From positions 1-20,000 of the forward strand of contig CCFE01000015.1 of the NCBI GenBank assembly GCA_000752035.1: a stretch of DNA of 20,000 nt. The letters are read 5' to 3'. The notes under the pieces are model-generated. The model was given only the letters and a program-made list of their open reading frames with translations. It had not been told where the DNA came from and ran no database searches. This stretch comes from Bacillus rubiinfantis (GTDB lineage Bacteria; Bacillota; Bacilli; Bacillales; Cytobacillaceae). Every line of letters begins with the position of its first letter. The stretch's first letter is position 1. Positions 1 to 7,323 of the stretch are shown in pieces. Position numbers and translations under genes: made by a program.

Positions 1-37
1 AAGTAGAAAAGCGGTGGCGCCTTGATCAGCCCCGTAT
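1..37. repeat. Partial copy of the GC-rich element, cut by window edge
   Basis: Positions 1-37 match 154-190 at 33 of 37 positions, starting AAGTAGAAAAGCGG and ending AGCCCCGTAT in both. The differences are at offset 15 and offsets 25-27. The left arm of this copy, if present, would lie outside the window. Confidence 0.75.
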
Positions 38-120
38 AAATTGGAAGGGCTTTGACTGAGATAAAGGAAACACGATGAACAAAGTGAATCGATGTTGACT
101 TATCGTAGGGAAAAGACCTG

Positions 121-190
121 AAATTTGCTAGGGGCTAGGCGCCGTAGCTAGACAAGTAGAAAAGCGGCGGCGCCTTGGGTAGCCCCGTAT
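121..190. repeat. GC-rich intergenic hairpin element
   Basis: GGGGCTA (131-137) pairs with TAGCCCC (180-186), and just inside them GGCGCC (138-143) pairs with GGCGCC (169-174), leaving a 5-base bulge on the right arm. The element therefore folds into a long GC-rich hairpin in an otherwise AT-rich spacer. The right part, 154-190, is repeated at 1-37. From memory, elements of the type 'tctagctnCGGCGCCTAGCCCC ... gccgcttttctact' occur many times between genes in Bacillus-group genomes. Family identity was not checked by search. No open frame is associated with it. Confidence 0.7.
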
Positions 191-199
191 ACGAAACAG

Positions 200-233
200 C
201 ACCATGTGAATAAATTCACATGGTGCCTGACAC
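200..233. repeat. Perfect 11-bp hairpin followed by TGCCTGACAC
   Basis: CACCATGTGAA (200-210) and TTCACATGGTG (215-225) are perfect inverted repeats around a 4-base loop, TAAA. The right arm runs straight into CCTGACAC (226-233). I recall 'GGTGCCTGACAC' as a recurrent intergenic motif in Bacillus genomes, so this may be a REP-like element. There is no T-run after it on the plus strand, so it is a poor terminator. Confidence 0.55.
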
Positions 234-262
234 TTAAACAATGATAGGATTTTTAGTATTGA

Positions 263-391
263 TTAAAGAACTCCTGTACCGGCAATAGTACCTCTGGTGG
301 CCAGAATCAGCACACCCTTGAATTTATTAACACGTTCTCCTTTGGAGTACAAAAAGTGGAAAAACAGGTTAAATAATTTACGAAATAGCAT
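263..391 (-). CDS. Doubtful 42-residue open frame
   Basis: An ATG at 391 (minus strand) opens a 42-codon frame ending in TAA at 263. The product would begin MLFRKLFNLFFHFLYSKGER: a hydrophobic, aromatic first half, then a Lys/Arg patch, then a hydrophobic end (GVLILATRG). No good ribosome binding site precedes the ATG, and the plus strand is also partly open here. I recognise no family. It could be a small membrane peptide, a decayed gene tail or chance. Confidence 0.15.
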   Translation of the reverse strand: MLFRKLFNLFFHFLYSKGERVNKFKGVLILATRGTIAGTGVL

Positions 392-434
392 GGTTAATCA
401 CATAGTGATTCGCCAATGGATTGGTACGAGAATC

Positions 435-625
435 ATAAGCGGAGAATTTCCGTCTATTGAAAAATTTGAGGCTTAATAGGCAGATATAAGCGGAGAATTT
501 TCGCTTAATGCTTCCGAATTAAGGCGAAATCTAAGGATTTGGAGATGATAGGCGGAAAAACTTCCCTTAATTCGAGGGAAATATAGGTATTTCCCAAAAT
601 AAGCGGAATTTTTCCGTTTACTTCA
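435..625. repeat. Four degenerate copies of an ATAAGCGGA...TTCCG unit
   Basis: Copies begin at 435 (ATAAGCGGAGAATTTCCG), 486 (ATAAGCGGAGAATTTTCG), 548 (ATAGGCGGAAAAACTTCC) and 599 (ATAAGCGGAATTTTTCCG), so start-to-start distances are 51, 62 and 51. Each unit contains a short GCGGA...TTCCG dyad and is followed by AT-rich sequence, often with CTTAAT. Internal divergence is high, which suggests an old array. No coding frame persists through it. The stretch between this array and the terminator at 752 holds only a short open tail (697-750, 17 codons) that I do not recognise. Confidence 0.6.
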
Positions 626-751
626 AATACAGGGAATCGGATGATCGATTGTTTACATCTATTTTACCTACGCAATTACAATTATTAGATAGAGAAATGA
701 AAAGTTGCTATTTACTAAGTGATTTAGATACGATGTTACTTTATCAATAAC

Positions 752-789
752 AAAAATAGGGTGAGAAAACGATTTACGATTTCTCACCC
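752..789 (-). terminator. Rho-independent terminator of the duplicated ATPase gene
   Basis: GGGTGAGAAA (759-768) and TTTCTCACCC (780-789) form a perfect 10-bp stem with an 11-base loop. Read on the minus strand the stem is followed by TATTTTTG, so it terminates leftward transcription. It lies 54 bases beyond the stop of the gene ending at 843. Confidence 0.8.
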
Positions 790-842
790 ATTTGCTGCAT
801 TGCACCTTTAAAGAGAATCCATTGTAGGATCAGCTAATTTCC

Positions 843-1940
843 TTAGTTAATTCCAGCCATTTCTCTAATTTCCTTCATAATTCCTGATTGGATTTGTTCG
901 ACAATAGTAAAGTCCATCGCGGCGATGTAGATGGCTTCGAGTTGGTCGCGGAGTTGTTTTGCTTTTGCCAAGTAACTCGTTGCCTCGGCCATTTTCGTTT
1001 TATAGTTATCGGAAATCTTGCTAATCAGGTCAGCATATATTTCGTCAGTGCCCTGTTCTACCAAAATTTCATACATATCAATGATTTCATCGCCATCGCG
1101 GCTTGGAAAATATTCATGTGGAGCGGTACTGTCAAAGATGGCAATGCCTAACTCGCGAAAAATCAACATGTCTAAGCTATTTGGATCAAAGCCGCAGTGG
1201 TAAATTTCCACGTCAATACCACGTTCCTCAGCAGCTGCCGCGAGTTTCTTTAACATTGTCGATTTCCCGGTGCCCGGACGGCCCTTGACAAAGTAGCGTT
1301 TCGGGATTTCCTCTGTTAAATTGGGGATAAAGTCAACCGCACCAATTGGCGTCGCCGCGCCAAGAAAGCGATGGCGGACATCAGCCTGTTTATTCAACTT
1401 CATTCTTCCAAAAAACGAATCCGCTAACTTTCTCGTCAATTCGTCTGCCTTGTGAAAATCCATGCTGTTGATATAGATTTTTTCCCAATCATCATGAATG
1501 TCCAATGCCTCTTTGAAGGTTGCGTAGGCAGTTTGAAAAGCCTCGCTCACTTCGGCAGTCAGCTTCTCAATCTTATTTTTTTGCTCTGCCAAGGCAGCCG
1601 CATCCCAAGCCTCGCCCAGATTAATATACTCCTCAACAGCACCCGGGGCTTTTGGCTCAATCACATGCGGGGCTGTTCCATCGACGATTCCTACCTTAAG
1701 TGCAGGAATGATGACACCATCGACCGATTCACAATCAGATGAGCAATATAATAATTCAATATCATAGCCTCTTTCCGCCCATTCTTGGCCGACCTTTTTC
1801 ATAAGCGATGACTTCCCGGTACCCGGACCGCCTTTTAAAATAAACAAGCGATTCAATCCTTGCAGGTTAGAATCGAAGAGATTATGGAAGCCCCTAGCTG
1901 TATTACCGCCTGCAAAATATTTTTTGATCGTTCCTGCCAT
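843..1940 (-). CDS. Duplicated P-loop ATPase of unknown role
   Basis: A 365-residue soluble protein that is a tandem duplication. Half one has Walker A GGPGTGKSS (37-45), IVDGTAPH (85-92) and IYINSMDF (155-162). Half two repeats these as GRPGTGKST (220-228), IFDSTAPH (268-275) and IYIAAMDF (337-344), all offset by 182-183 residues. ERGYDIEL/ERGIDVEI also correspond. I see no signal peptide or membrane segment. It matches what I recall as the PRK06851 group, often labelled 'ATPase' or 'nucleotide kinase'; no substrate is known to me and none is visible. The ATG at 1940 follows an AAGGGAGTG ribosome binding site by 6 bases. It appears monocistronic, with its own terminator at 752-789. P-loop assignment is firm; function is not. 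Confidence 0.85.
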   Translation of the reverse strand: MAGTIKKYFAGGNTARGFHNLFDSNLQGLNRLFILKGGPGTGKSSLMKKVGQEWAERGYDIELLYCSSDCESVDGVIIPALKVGIVDGTAPHVIEPKAPGAVEEYINLGEAWDAAALAEQKNKIEKLTAEVSEAFQTAYATFKEALDIHDDWEKIYINSMDFHKADELTRKLADSFFGRMKLNKQADVRHRFLGAATPIGAVDFIPNLTEEIPKRYFVKGRPGTGKSTMLKKLAAAAEERGIDVEIYHCGFDPNSLDMLIFRELGIAIFDSTAPHEYFPSRDGDEIIDMYEILVEQGTDEIYADLISKISDNYKTKMAEATSYLAKAKQLRDQLEAIYIAAMDFTIVEQIQSGIMKEIREMAGIN

Positions 1941-2119
1941 TTAACGACACTCCCTTTTCGCCTTTTAAAGATTTCGGTGTTTTCACTAAGTATCTTGAAA
2001 TCCAGCTTTACTGCTGGTTTCAGGTGTATCTACAAAACCGGTTGCTCATGGTATTTGAGCTTACTAACACGATATCTTATGCATGGCTTTTGCTATAGGT
2101 GAGTGCCTAGAAGTACTTT

Positions 2120-2596
2120 TCACTTTTTCACATCAGCGAAACTAGCTGCGGTTATGGCCTGTAATTGGCTCGGTACGATAACAATCTGCATGCCGATTTT
2201 GCCGGCGCTGACAACCATCACGTCCAGTTCCTTACAGCTTTCATCAAGAAATGTCTGATATTGCTTTTTCATACCTATAGGCGAACAGCCCCCGCGGATA
2301 TAACCAGTCCATTTTTGAATATCCTTCACCGGCAGCATGTGTATATTTTTTTCTCCCGCTGCCTTAGCGGCCTTTTTCAAATCGAGCTCTTCTGCAACCG
2401 GAATGACAAACACATAAATCGTAACGCTGGCTCCTTGGGCGACGAGTGTTTTATAGACTTCCTTCGGCTCCCTGCCAATCTTCGCCGCCACCGAAACGCC
2501 ATCAATTTTCCCATCTTTATTATCATAGGTAAGAATTTCATATTCAATTTTTTGCGCATCAAGAATTCGCATTGCATTCGTCTTTGCTTGTGCCAT
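2120..2596 (-). CDS. ybaK: YbaK/EbsC-family aminoacyl-tRNA deacylase
   Basis: A 158-residue protein of the usual length for YbaK, a cytoplasmic editing enzyme that hydrolyses mischarged Cys-tRNA(Pro). The family pattern is seen in order: the N-terminal YEILTYD strand, the AAKIGREPKEVYKTLV segment with the conserved KTLV lysine region, the IPVAEELDLKKAAKAAGEK helix, the GYIRGGCSPIGMKK core and a C-terminal hydrophobic strand. The ATG at 2596 is chosen because AAGGATGG lies 9 bases upstream. A longer overlapping open frame that enters this region in another frame is a shadow. Extended -10 promoter TGCTATAAT sits 33-41 bases upstream. Its neighbours suggest no operon partner. The family call is confident; exact tRNA specificity is inferred from the family. 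Confidence 0.92.
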   Translation of the reverse strand: MAQAKTNAMRILDAQKIEYEILTYDNKDGKIDGVSVAAKIGREPKEVYKTLVAQGASVTIYVFVIPVAEELDLKKAAKAAGEKNIHMLPVKDIQKWTGYIRGGCSPIGMKKQYQTFLDESCKELDVMVVSAGKIGMQIVIVPSQLQAITAASFADVKK

Positions 2597-2628
2597 TTTT
2601 TCATTCCATCCTTCATTGAATTTCCCTT

Positions 2629-2637
2629 ATTATAGCA
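2629..2637 (-). promoter_or_regulatory. Extended -10 promoter of ybaK
   Basis: Read on the minus strand the sequence is TGCTATAAT, a consensus -10 preceded by an extended TGn element. I find no good -35 at 17 bases, as is typical for extended -10 promoters. The predicted leader is about 25 bases. Confidence 0.6.
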
Positions 2638-2682
2638 AAAGTCAACCATCCTCTTCCAAACAGCAACGAGCCAAATTATGGA

Positions 2683-2698
2683 TGTAATAAAAATTACA
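2683..2698. promoter_or_regulatory. 16-bp AT-rich palindrome in the divergent spacer
   Basis: TGTAAT (2683-2688), AAAA, ATTACA (2693-2698) form a perfect dyad between ybaK and the radical SAM gene. It lies about 70 bases upstream of the predicted start site of the 2726-2754 promoter. It resembles a GlnR/TnrA site but is one base short of that 17-bp pattern. It could bind another dimeric regulator. Confidence 0.3.
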
Positions 2699-2725
2699 CA
2701 AATTCCTCGTAATTTCGTCACGCGT

Positions 2726-2754
2726 TTGTCACTATCTTTTTTCCTACCTATAGT
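2726..2754 (+). promoter_or_regulatory. Sigma-A-type promoter of the radical SAM gene
   Basis: TTGTCA (2726-2731), a 17-base spacer and TATAGT (2749-2754) give 5 of 6 matches in each hexamer. It points at the radical SAM gene and would leave a leader of about 135 bases that contains the CRP/FNR-type palindrome. Confidence 0.55.
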
Positions 2755-2826
2755 AAACTGAAATTGGTGGTAAAACCAAAACAAGTTAGCCATCAGAATT
2801 AATTTAAATAACAGTTAAAACTTAAT

Positions 2827-2844
2827 ATGTGAATTTCATCACAT
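2827..2844 (+). promoter_or_regulatory. CRP/FNR-type palindrome upstream of the radical SAM gene
   Basis: The sequence is ATGTGA-N6-TCACAT, with perfect arms containing TGTGA-N6-TCACA (2828-2843). This is the recognition pattern of CRP-superfamily regulators; in bacilli it is close to the Fnr consensus and to the ArcR-type site. A weak -10, TACAAA (2862-2867), lies 18 bases after the dyad, roughly where an activator-dependent (class II) promoter would have it. From the 2726-2754 promoter the site would instead lie inside the leader and could repress. Activation versus repression cannot be decided from sequence. Confidence 0.55.
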
Positions 2845-2896
2845 AAATAATAGTAGCAACCTACAAATACCAACAATGATTACAGGGGTGTTTATT

Positions 2897-4705
2897 ATGA
2901 AATACGATTTAGTCTTGCTCCATGCACCAAGCGTTTATGATTTTCGCAAAAATTCACTGTTAGCCGGGCCAATTAGTGATGTAGTGCCGTCATCTCCAGT
3001 GTTTGAGATGTACCCGATTGGCATCACTAGCATTGCTGAATACTTAGAACGTTACGGGCTGAAGGTCCGCATTATCAATATTGCCAACCGCATGCTGATG
3101 GACGCTAACTTCGATGTGGAGAAAAAACTAAAGGGCATTAAGGCACGGGCTTTCGGAATTGACCTGCATTGGCTACCGCATGCTCATGGCAGCATTGAAC
3201 TAGCTAAAATCGTCAAGAGGCTGCATCCTGATACTCCAATCATCTTTGGTGGACTATCCGCCACTTATTTTCATAAAGAATTGATACAATATCCGTTTAT
3301 CGACTTTGTTATGCGCGGTGACTCAACTGAAAAACTGATGCTTTTGCTAATGAATAAACTAGAGACAGGCAATTTCCACTATGCCGATATTCCAAATCTA
3401 ACATGGAAAAAAGGCAAAGACATTGGCTATAACGCATTAACATATGTGCCGAAGGATTTAGACGATGTGGACGTTCCTGGTTATCGTTACGCAATTCGCT
3501 CTGTGTTCAAGTACAAGAATTTCCTTGATCCGCTTCCATATAACGGCTGGCTGCAGTATCCAAACACCGCGCTGTTGACCGCACGCGGCTGTACGCAAAA
3601 CTGTCTAATCTGCGGTGGTTCCCGTGATGCCTATGACCAGAACTGCAACCGCAATCGAATTGCCTTAAGGTCTCCAGCTAAACTTGTCGAGGACATCCAA
3701 TTTATCACTCGTTTCAGCCGGGCGCCGATTTTCATCCTTCATGACCTGCGCCAGGGTGGCAGAGAATATGTCGATGAATTTTTCAGCCGTTTGAAAAAAA
3801 TCAATTTAAAAAATGAGATTGTCTTTGAATTATTCCAATATGCCGATGAGGCTTATTTCAAGAAAATTGAAGAGAGCGTTCCTAACTATAGCATTGAAAT
3901 CACGCTGGAAACACATGATGAAAAAATCAGACGCTATAATGGGAAATTTAACTGTACAAACGAGAAAGTGATCGAAACGCTCAACTTTGCCTTAAAGCAT
4001 AATTGTAAAAAAATTGACCTGTTCTTTATGGTCGGCATTCCGGGACAAACGTATCAAAGCGCCGTCGAAAACATTGATTTTTGTGAGAAGATTCACCTTG
4101 CCTGTGGCGAGGACAAGCGTCTGTTCTACTTTGTCGCTCCGCTGGCACCATTCCTTGATCCGGCCAGCCCAGCATTTGAATTCCCAGAGCTGCACGGCTA
4201 CAAGAAGCTTTGCCACACACTTGAGGACCACCGCAAGGCGATCACACAGCCATCATGGAAACTGATGTTGAGCTATGAAACGAAGGATATGACCCGTGAT
4301 GATATTGTCAACTCAACCTATGAGGCAGCGGAAAAGCTCAATGACTTTAAATTAAAATATGGCCTGATAGATCAAGAAGGCTATGAGGATATCAAATTAA
4401 AAATTACCCAATCTCAAGAGTATATTGAAAAAATTGATTATATCCTGACTCTCCCAGAGGTGGAGCAGCAAGCAGCTTTAGCAGAGCTACGCGAGGAAAT
4501 TGAAAAATTAAATAGCTATTCGATCTGCGGAAAAAATGAATTAAAGTGGGAAGTACAGAAAAACTATGCCAACTTCTTCTCACTCGCTCTCGTCGGCCTC
4601 GAGCAGCTGTACGAAGAATATGCCAATAAAATCAAATTCCAGCTGCGGCCAAAAGAACGTTTCCAATTCAAGCTCGATACAGACCATCAGAAGGTAAAAT
4701 TCTAA
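2897..4705 (+). CDS. B12-binding-domain radical SAM enzyme, substrate unknown
   Basis: A 602-residue protein with two recognisable parts. Residues 1-150 resemble a cobalamin-binding Rossmann fold, with a DLHWLPHAHG stretch (89-98) where the family has its DxHxxG-like loop, and FGGLSA (117-122) as the glycine loop. Residues 225-430 are a radical SAM barrel with the Cys-x3-Cys-x2-Cys cluster motif CTQNCLIC (C232, C236, C239) and later MVGIPGQT (378-385). The last 170 residues are charged and helical (EQQAALAELREEIEKL, 523-538). Members of this class carry out methyl transfers or rearrangements using 4Fe-4S, S-adenosylmethionine and cobalamin. An ATG at 2876 is possible but lacks a ribosome binding site; ATG 2897 has AGGGGTG 6 bases upstream. 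It is a single gene, closed by a strong terminator and preceded by a CRP/FNR-type site, which would suit an oxygen-sensitive enzyme. Domain call is firm, function unknown. Confidence 0.88.
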   Translation: MKYDLVLLHAPSVYDFRKNSLLAGPISDVVPSSPVFEMYPIGITSIAEYLERYGLKVRIINIANRMLMDANFDVEKKLKGIKARAFGIDLHWLPHAHGSIELAKIVKRLHPDTPIIFGGLSATYFHKELIQYPFIDFVMRGDSTEKLMLLLMNKLETGNFHYADIPNLTWKKGKDIGYNALTYVPKDLDDVDVPGYRYAIRSVFKYKNFLDPLPYNGWLQYPNTALLTARGCTQNCLICGGSRDAYDQNCNRNRIALRSPAKLVEDIQFITRFSRAPIFILHDLRQGGREYVDEFFSRLKKINLKNEIVFELFQYADEAYFKKIEESVPNYSIEITLETHDEKIRRYNGKFNCTNEKVIETLNFALKHNCKKIDLFFMVGIPGQTYQSAVENIDFCEKIHLACGEDKRLFYFVAPLAPFLDPASPAFEFPELHGYKKLCHTLEDHRKAITQPSWKLMLSYETKDMTRDDIVNSTYEAAEKLNDFKLKYGLIDQEGYEDIKLKITQSQEYIEKIDYILTLPEVEQQAALAELREEIEKLNSYSICGKNELKWEVQKNYANFFSLALVGLEQLYEEYANKIKFQLRPKERFQFKLDTDHQKVKF

Positions 4706-4722
4706 TCTAGTAAAATGTGCTA

Positions 4723-4760
4723 GCAAGACCCATTGTACTCAATTGGTCTTGCTTTTTTCT
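4723..4760 (+). terminator. Terminator of the radical SAM gene
   Basis: GCAAGACC (4723-4730) pairs with GGTCTTGC (4745-4752), with ATTG/CAAT continuing the stem after one mismatch and a TACT loop. Six Ts follow directly (4753-4758). It lies 17 bases after the stop codon. Confidence 0.93.
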
Positions 4761-4821
4761 GTGCAAAAAACTTTTTCATGCAGGGGTTGGGTGCAATCGC
4801 TCATGAATGGTTTTGATTAAC

Positions 4822-4856
4822 AAAAAGAAATCGGCGCTCCGCTCCACCGATTCCTT
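4822..4856 (-). terminator. Terminator of the liv operon
   Basis: On the minus strand AATCGG ... CCGATT (arms at 4847-4852 and 4829-4834) is followed by TCTTTTTG. It lies 20 bases past the livF stop and faces the terminator of the convergent radical SAM gene. Confidence 0.75.
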
Positions 4857-4871
4857 CTATTATTATCCAAG

Positions 4872-5579
4872 CTACGCTCCACCGAGATACGCCTGGCGAA
4901 TCTGATCACTGGCACTCAACTCAGCGGCTGTGCCGGCAGCAACAATCTTGCCCGTCTCAATAACATAGGCGCGGCTGGCAATTGATAATGCCATATTGGC
5001 GTTCTGTTCAACCAGCAGGATTGTCGTCCCTGTTTGATTAATTTCCTCAATAATCCGGAAGATTGTTTTTACCAAAAGCGGCGCGAGTCCCATCGACGGC
5101 TCGTCTAATAGCAACAAGCGCGGCCGCGCCATGAGCGCCCGGCCCATCGCTAACATTTGCTGCTCACCGCCCGATAATGTCCCGGAAAGCTGCTTGCGGC
5201 GCTCATGAAGCCTTGGAAACAACTCATAAATTTTCGCAAAGTCTTCCTGAATTCCCTTCTTATCCTTGCGCAGGTAGGCTCCCAGCTCCAAATTTTCCTC
5301 TACGGACATATTGGCAAACACGCGGCGCCCCTCAGGAACATGGGAGATTCCGCGCTTCACGATTAGCTGCGGGAACTTGCCGGCAATATGCTCATCTTTA
5401 AAAATAATTTCCCCGTTCTTTGGCTTCAGCAACCCGGAAATCGTCTTTAAGAGCGTACTTTTTCCAGCCCCATTGGCGCCGATTAAGGTGACAATCTCAC
5501 CCTCATGTATTTCCAGTGAAACTCCTTTTAAGGCATGAATATTGCCATAATAGACATTCATATCATTCACTCTAAGCAT
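4872..5579 (-). CDS. livF: Branched-chain amino acid ABC transporter ATPase LivF
   Basis: A 235-residue ABC ATPase, the normal length for LivF. It has Walker A GANGAGKST (34-42), signature LSGGEQQ (135-141), Walker B LLLLDE (155-160) and SMGLAP just after it. The switch position is LLVEQN (Gln192), as is usual in LivF, where LivG has His. It pairs with LivG on the cytoplasmic face to energise uptake through LivH/LivM. Its ATG directly follows the livG stop with no spacer, and its GAGGAGG ribosome binding site lies inside the end of livG, 8 bases upstream, which indicates translational coupling. It is the last gene of the operon, followed by a terminator. Exact substrate (Leu/Ile/Val or another amino acid) is inferred from the family. 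Confidence 0.95.
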   Translation of the reverse strand: MLRVNDMNVYYGNIHALKGVSLEIHEGEIVTLIGANGAGKSTLLKTISGLLKPKNGEIIFKDEHIAGKFPQLIVKRGISHVPEGRRVFANMSVEENLELGAYLRKDKKGIQEDFAKIYELFPRLHERRKQLSGTLSGGEQQMLAMGRALMARPRLLLLDEPSMGLAPLLVKTIFRIIEEINQTGTTILLVEQNANMALSIASRAYVIETGKIVAAGTAAELSASDQIRQAYLGGA

Positions 5580-6362
5580 TTATGAGACCTCCTCGCCTAA
5601 GTACGCTTCGATGACTTTTGGATTACTTCTGATTTGCTCCGGAGTGCCTTGGGCAATCAATTGCCCGTGATCGAGGACATAAATTCGCTCACACACGCCC
5701 ATGACAAGGTTCATGTCATGTTCAATTAACAAGATCGTTAGGTCAAACCGCTCCCGAATAAGCGCGATTAAGTTCATCAGCTCTTCCGTTTCCTGCGGGT
5801 TCATCCCGGCCGCTGGCTCATCAAGCAGCAAAAGCTTCGGATTTGCTGCTAATGCCCGGGCAATCTCAAGTCGGCGCTGCTGGCCATAAGGAAGGTTCTT
5901 TGCCTGTTCATCCCGAACATCATCAAGCTTAAAAATTTTCAAAAACTCAATCGCCTTTTCTTCCATTTCCCGCTCTCCGGAAAAATGCGAAGGCAGGCGG
6001 AAAATCGAGCTGATAATCGAATGCTTCGCTAACGAATGATAGGCAATTTTGACGTTATCAAGTACCGATAAATCACTGAACAAGCGAATATTTTGGAAGG
6101 TTCGACTGATGCCCTTTTTGGTAATTTTATAGGGTGCTAGGCCATTGAGCTTCTCGCCATCAAGGGAAATGCTTCCTTCCGTCGGCACATACACCCCAGT
6201 TAACAGGTTGAAAAAGGTGGTTTTCCCAGCACCGTTTGGCCCGATTAAGCCAACAAGTTCGCCTTTATGGAGTTCCAAATTAACCTCAGAAACAGCCTTC
6301 AGCCCACCAAAACGGATTCCTGCTTTATCTACTTTAAGCAACGGTGTGTTTGTCGGCATCAT
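5580..6362 (-). CDS. livG: Branched-chain amino acid ABC transporter ATPase LivG
   Basis: A 260-residue ABC ATPase with Walker A GPNGAGKTT (41-49), the LivG-type signature LPYGQQRRLEIARAL (157-171), Walker B LLLLDEPAAGMNP (177-189) and switch His in LLIEHDM (His215). LPYGQQ and AAGMNP distinguish LivG from LivF. The open frame extends to 6389, but the AAGGGAGG ribosome binding site falls inside that extension, so I start at ATG 6362, 5 bases after it. The next codon is also ATG (6359, 8 bases after it) and could be used instead. With this start it overlaps the end of livM by 29 bases, which suggests coupling. Confidence 0.94.
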   Translation of the reverse strand: MMPTNTPLLKVDKAGIRFGGLKAVSEVNLELHKGELVGLIGPNGAGKTTFFNLLTGVYVPTEGSISLDGEKLNGLAPYKITKKGISRTFQNIRLFSDLSVLDNVKIAYHSLAKHSIISSIFRLPSHFSGEREMEEKAIEFLKIFKLDDVRDEQAKNLPYGQQRRLEIARALAANPKLLLLDEPAAGMNPQETEELMNLIALIRERFDLTILLIEHDMNLVMGVCERIYVLDHGQLIAQGTPEQIRSNPKVIEAYLGEEVS

Positions 6363-7308
6363 GTGAACCTCCCTTCGCTGCTTTACCAAGTTTTAGAAAC
6401 GCGGTAATTTCTTTTGTCCCCATTAAGCCTTGTGGACGGAATAGCATCATCATAACCAAGACAACACTGTAAATCAGCATCCTTACCTCTGGGTAGTTAG
6501 AGAGGAAAGTGGAAATAATCGTCAACAGAATGGCCGCGATCACCGACCCTGACATACTGCCCAAACCGCCGATAACTACTAAGATCAAAATATCAAAAGA
6601 TTTTAAGAAACCAAAGTTAGCCGGCTGAATAATATAGAAGTTATGTGCATGCAGCGCGCCGGCGACGCCAGCAAAAAACGCGCCGATAACAAACGCCATA
6701 ACCTTATAGTAGGTCGTGTTAATTCCCATCGCATCAGCTGCAATCTCATTTTCTCTAATCGAGAGACAGGCGCGGCCATGTGTGGAGTTGGTGAAGTTCA
6801 GAATGACAACAATCGTCAGCACCACACAGCCGATCAGCCACGGCCAGGTGGTTAGATGCATGACGGTCATCCCGCTGGCACCACCGACATAATCAATGTT
6901 TAAAAAGACTATTTTCATAATTTCCCCGAAGCCGAGGGTGGCAATTGCCAAATAGTCACCGCGCAGCCGCAATGTCGGAATCCCGATGATTAGCCCGGCA
7001 ACAGCAGCTGCCGCACCGGCAACAAGGATGGCCACTGGAAATGGCAGCGCCAGCTTCATGGTCATAATTGCGGAGGCATAGGCGCCAACCGCCAGGAACC
7101 CAGCATGTCCAATCGAAAACTGACCGGTAACCCCAATAATCAAATGAAGGCTGACCGCGAGAATGATGTTAATTCCAATCGAGAAAAGCGTATTGACATA
7201 AAACGAGTTTAGCGTGCCCCCGGTTATCATAAACTGAATGACAACGGAAAAAATAACGGCAAAAACGATCGACAGCCAAAATCCCTTTGTGTTTTTTCCA
7301 AGTTTCAT
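6334..7308 (-). CDS. livM: Branched-chain amino acid ABC transporter permease LivM
   Basis: A 324-residue integral membrane protein with many hydrophobic segments. It has the LivM hallmark GVTGQFSIGHAGFLAVGAYA in the first third, RLRGDYLAIATLGFGEI in the middle and the coupling-helix region CLSIRENEIAADAMGIN that contacts an ATPase. VIGGLGSMSGSVIAA and FRPQGLMG near the end are also typical. With LivH it forms the inner-membrane channel. The ATG at 7308 follows GGGGGTGG by 8 bases. It starts 15 bases after the livH stop. Confidence 0.95.
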   Translation of the reverse strand: MKLGKNTKGFWLSIVFAVIFSVVIQFMITGGTLNSFYVNTLFSIGINIILAVSLHLIIGVTGQFSIGHAGFLAVGAYASAIMTMKLALPFPVAILVAGAAAAVAGLIIGIPTLRLRGDYLAIATLGFGEIMKIVFLNIDYVGGASGMTVMHLTTWPWLIGCVVLTIVVILNFTNSTHGRACLSIRENEIAADAMGINTTYYKVMAFVIGAFFAGVAGALHAHNFYIIQPANFGFLKSFDILILVVIGGLGSMSGSVIAAILLTIISTFLSNYPEVRMLIYSVVLVMMMLFRPQGLMGTKEITAFLKLGKAAKGGSHDADKHTVA

Positions 7309-7323
7309 CGTTTAAGCCACCCC

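Noticed and set aside
2683..2698. GlnR/TnrA operator
   Set aside because: The consensus is 17 bp (TGTNA-N7-TNACA); this dyad has N6 and is one base short.
2377..2793. 138-codon minus-strand frame overlapping the ybaK start
   Set aside because: It overlaps ybaK in another frame, has no recognisable family pattern and runs through the ybaK promoter and the promoter region of the divergent gene.
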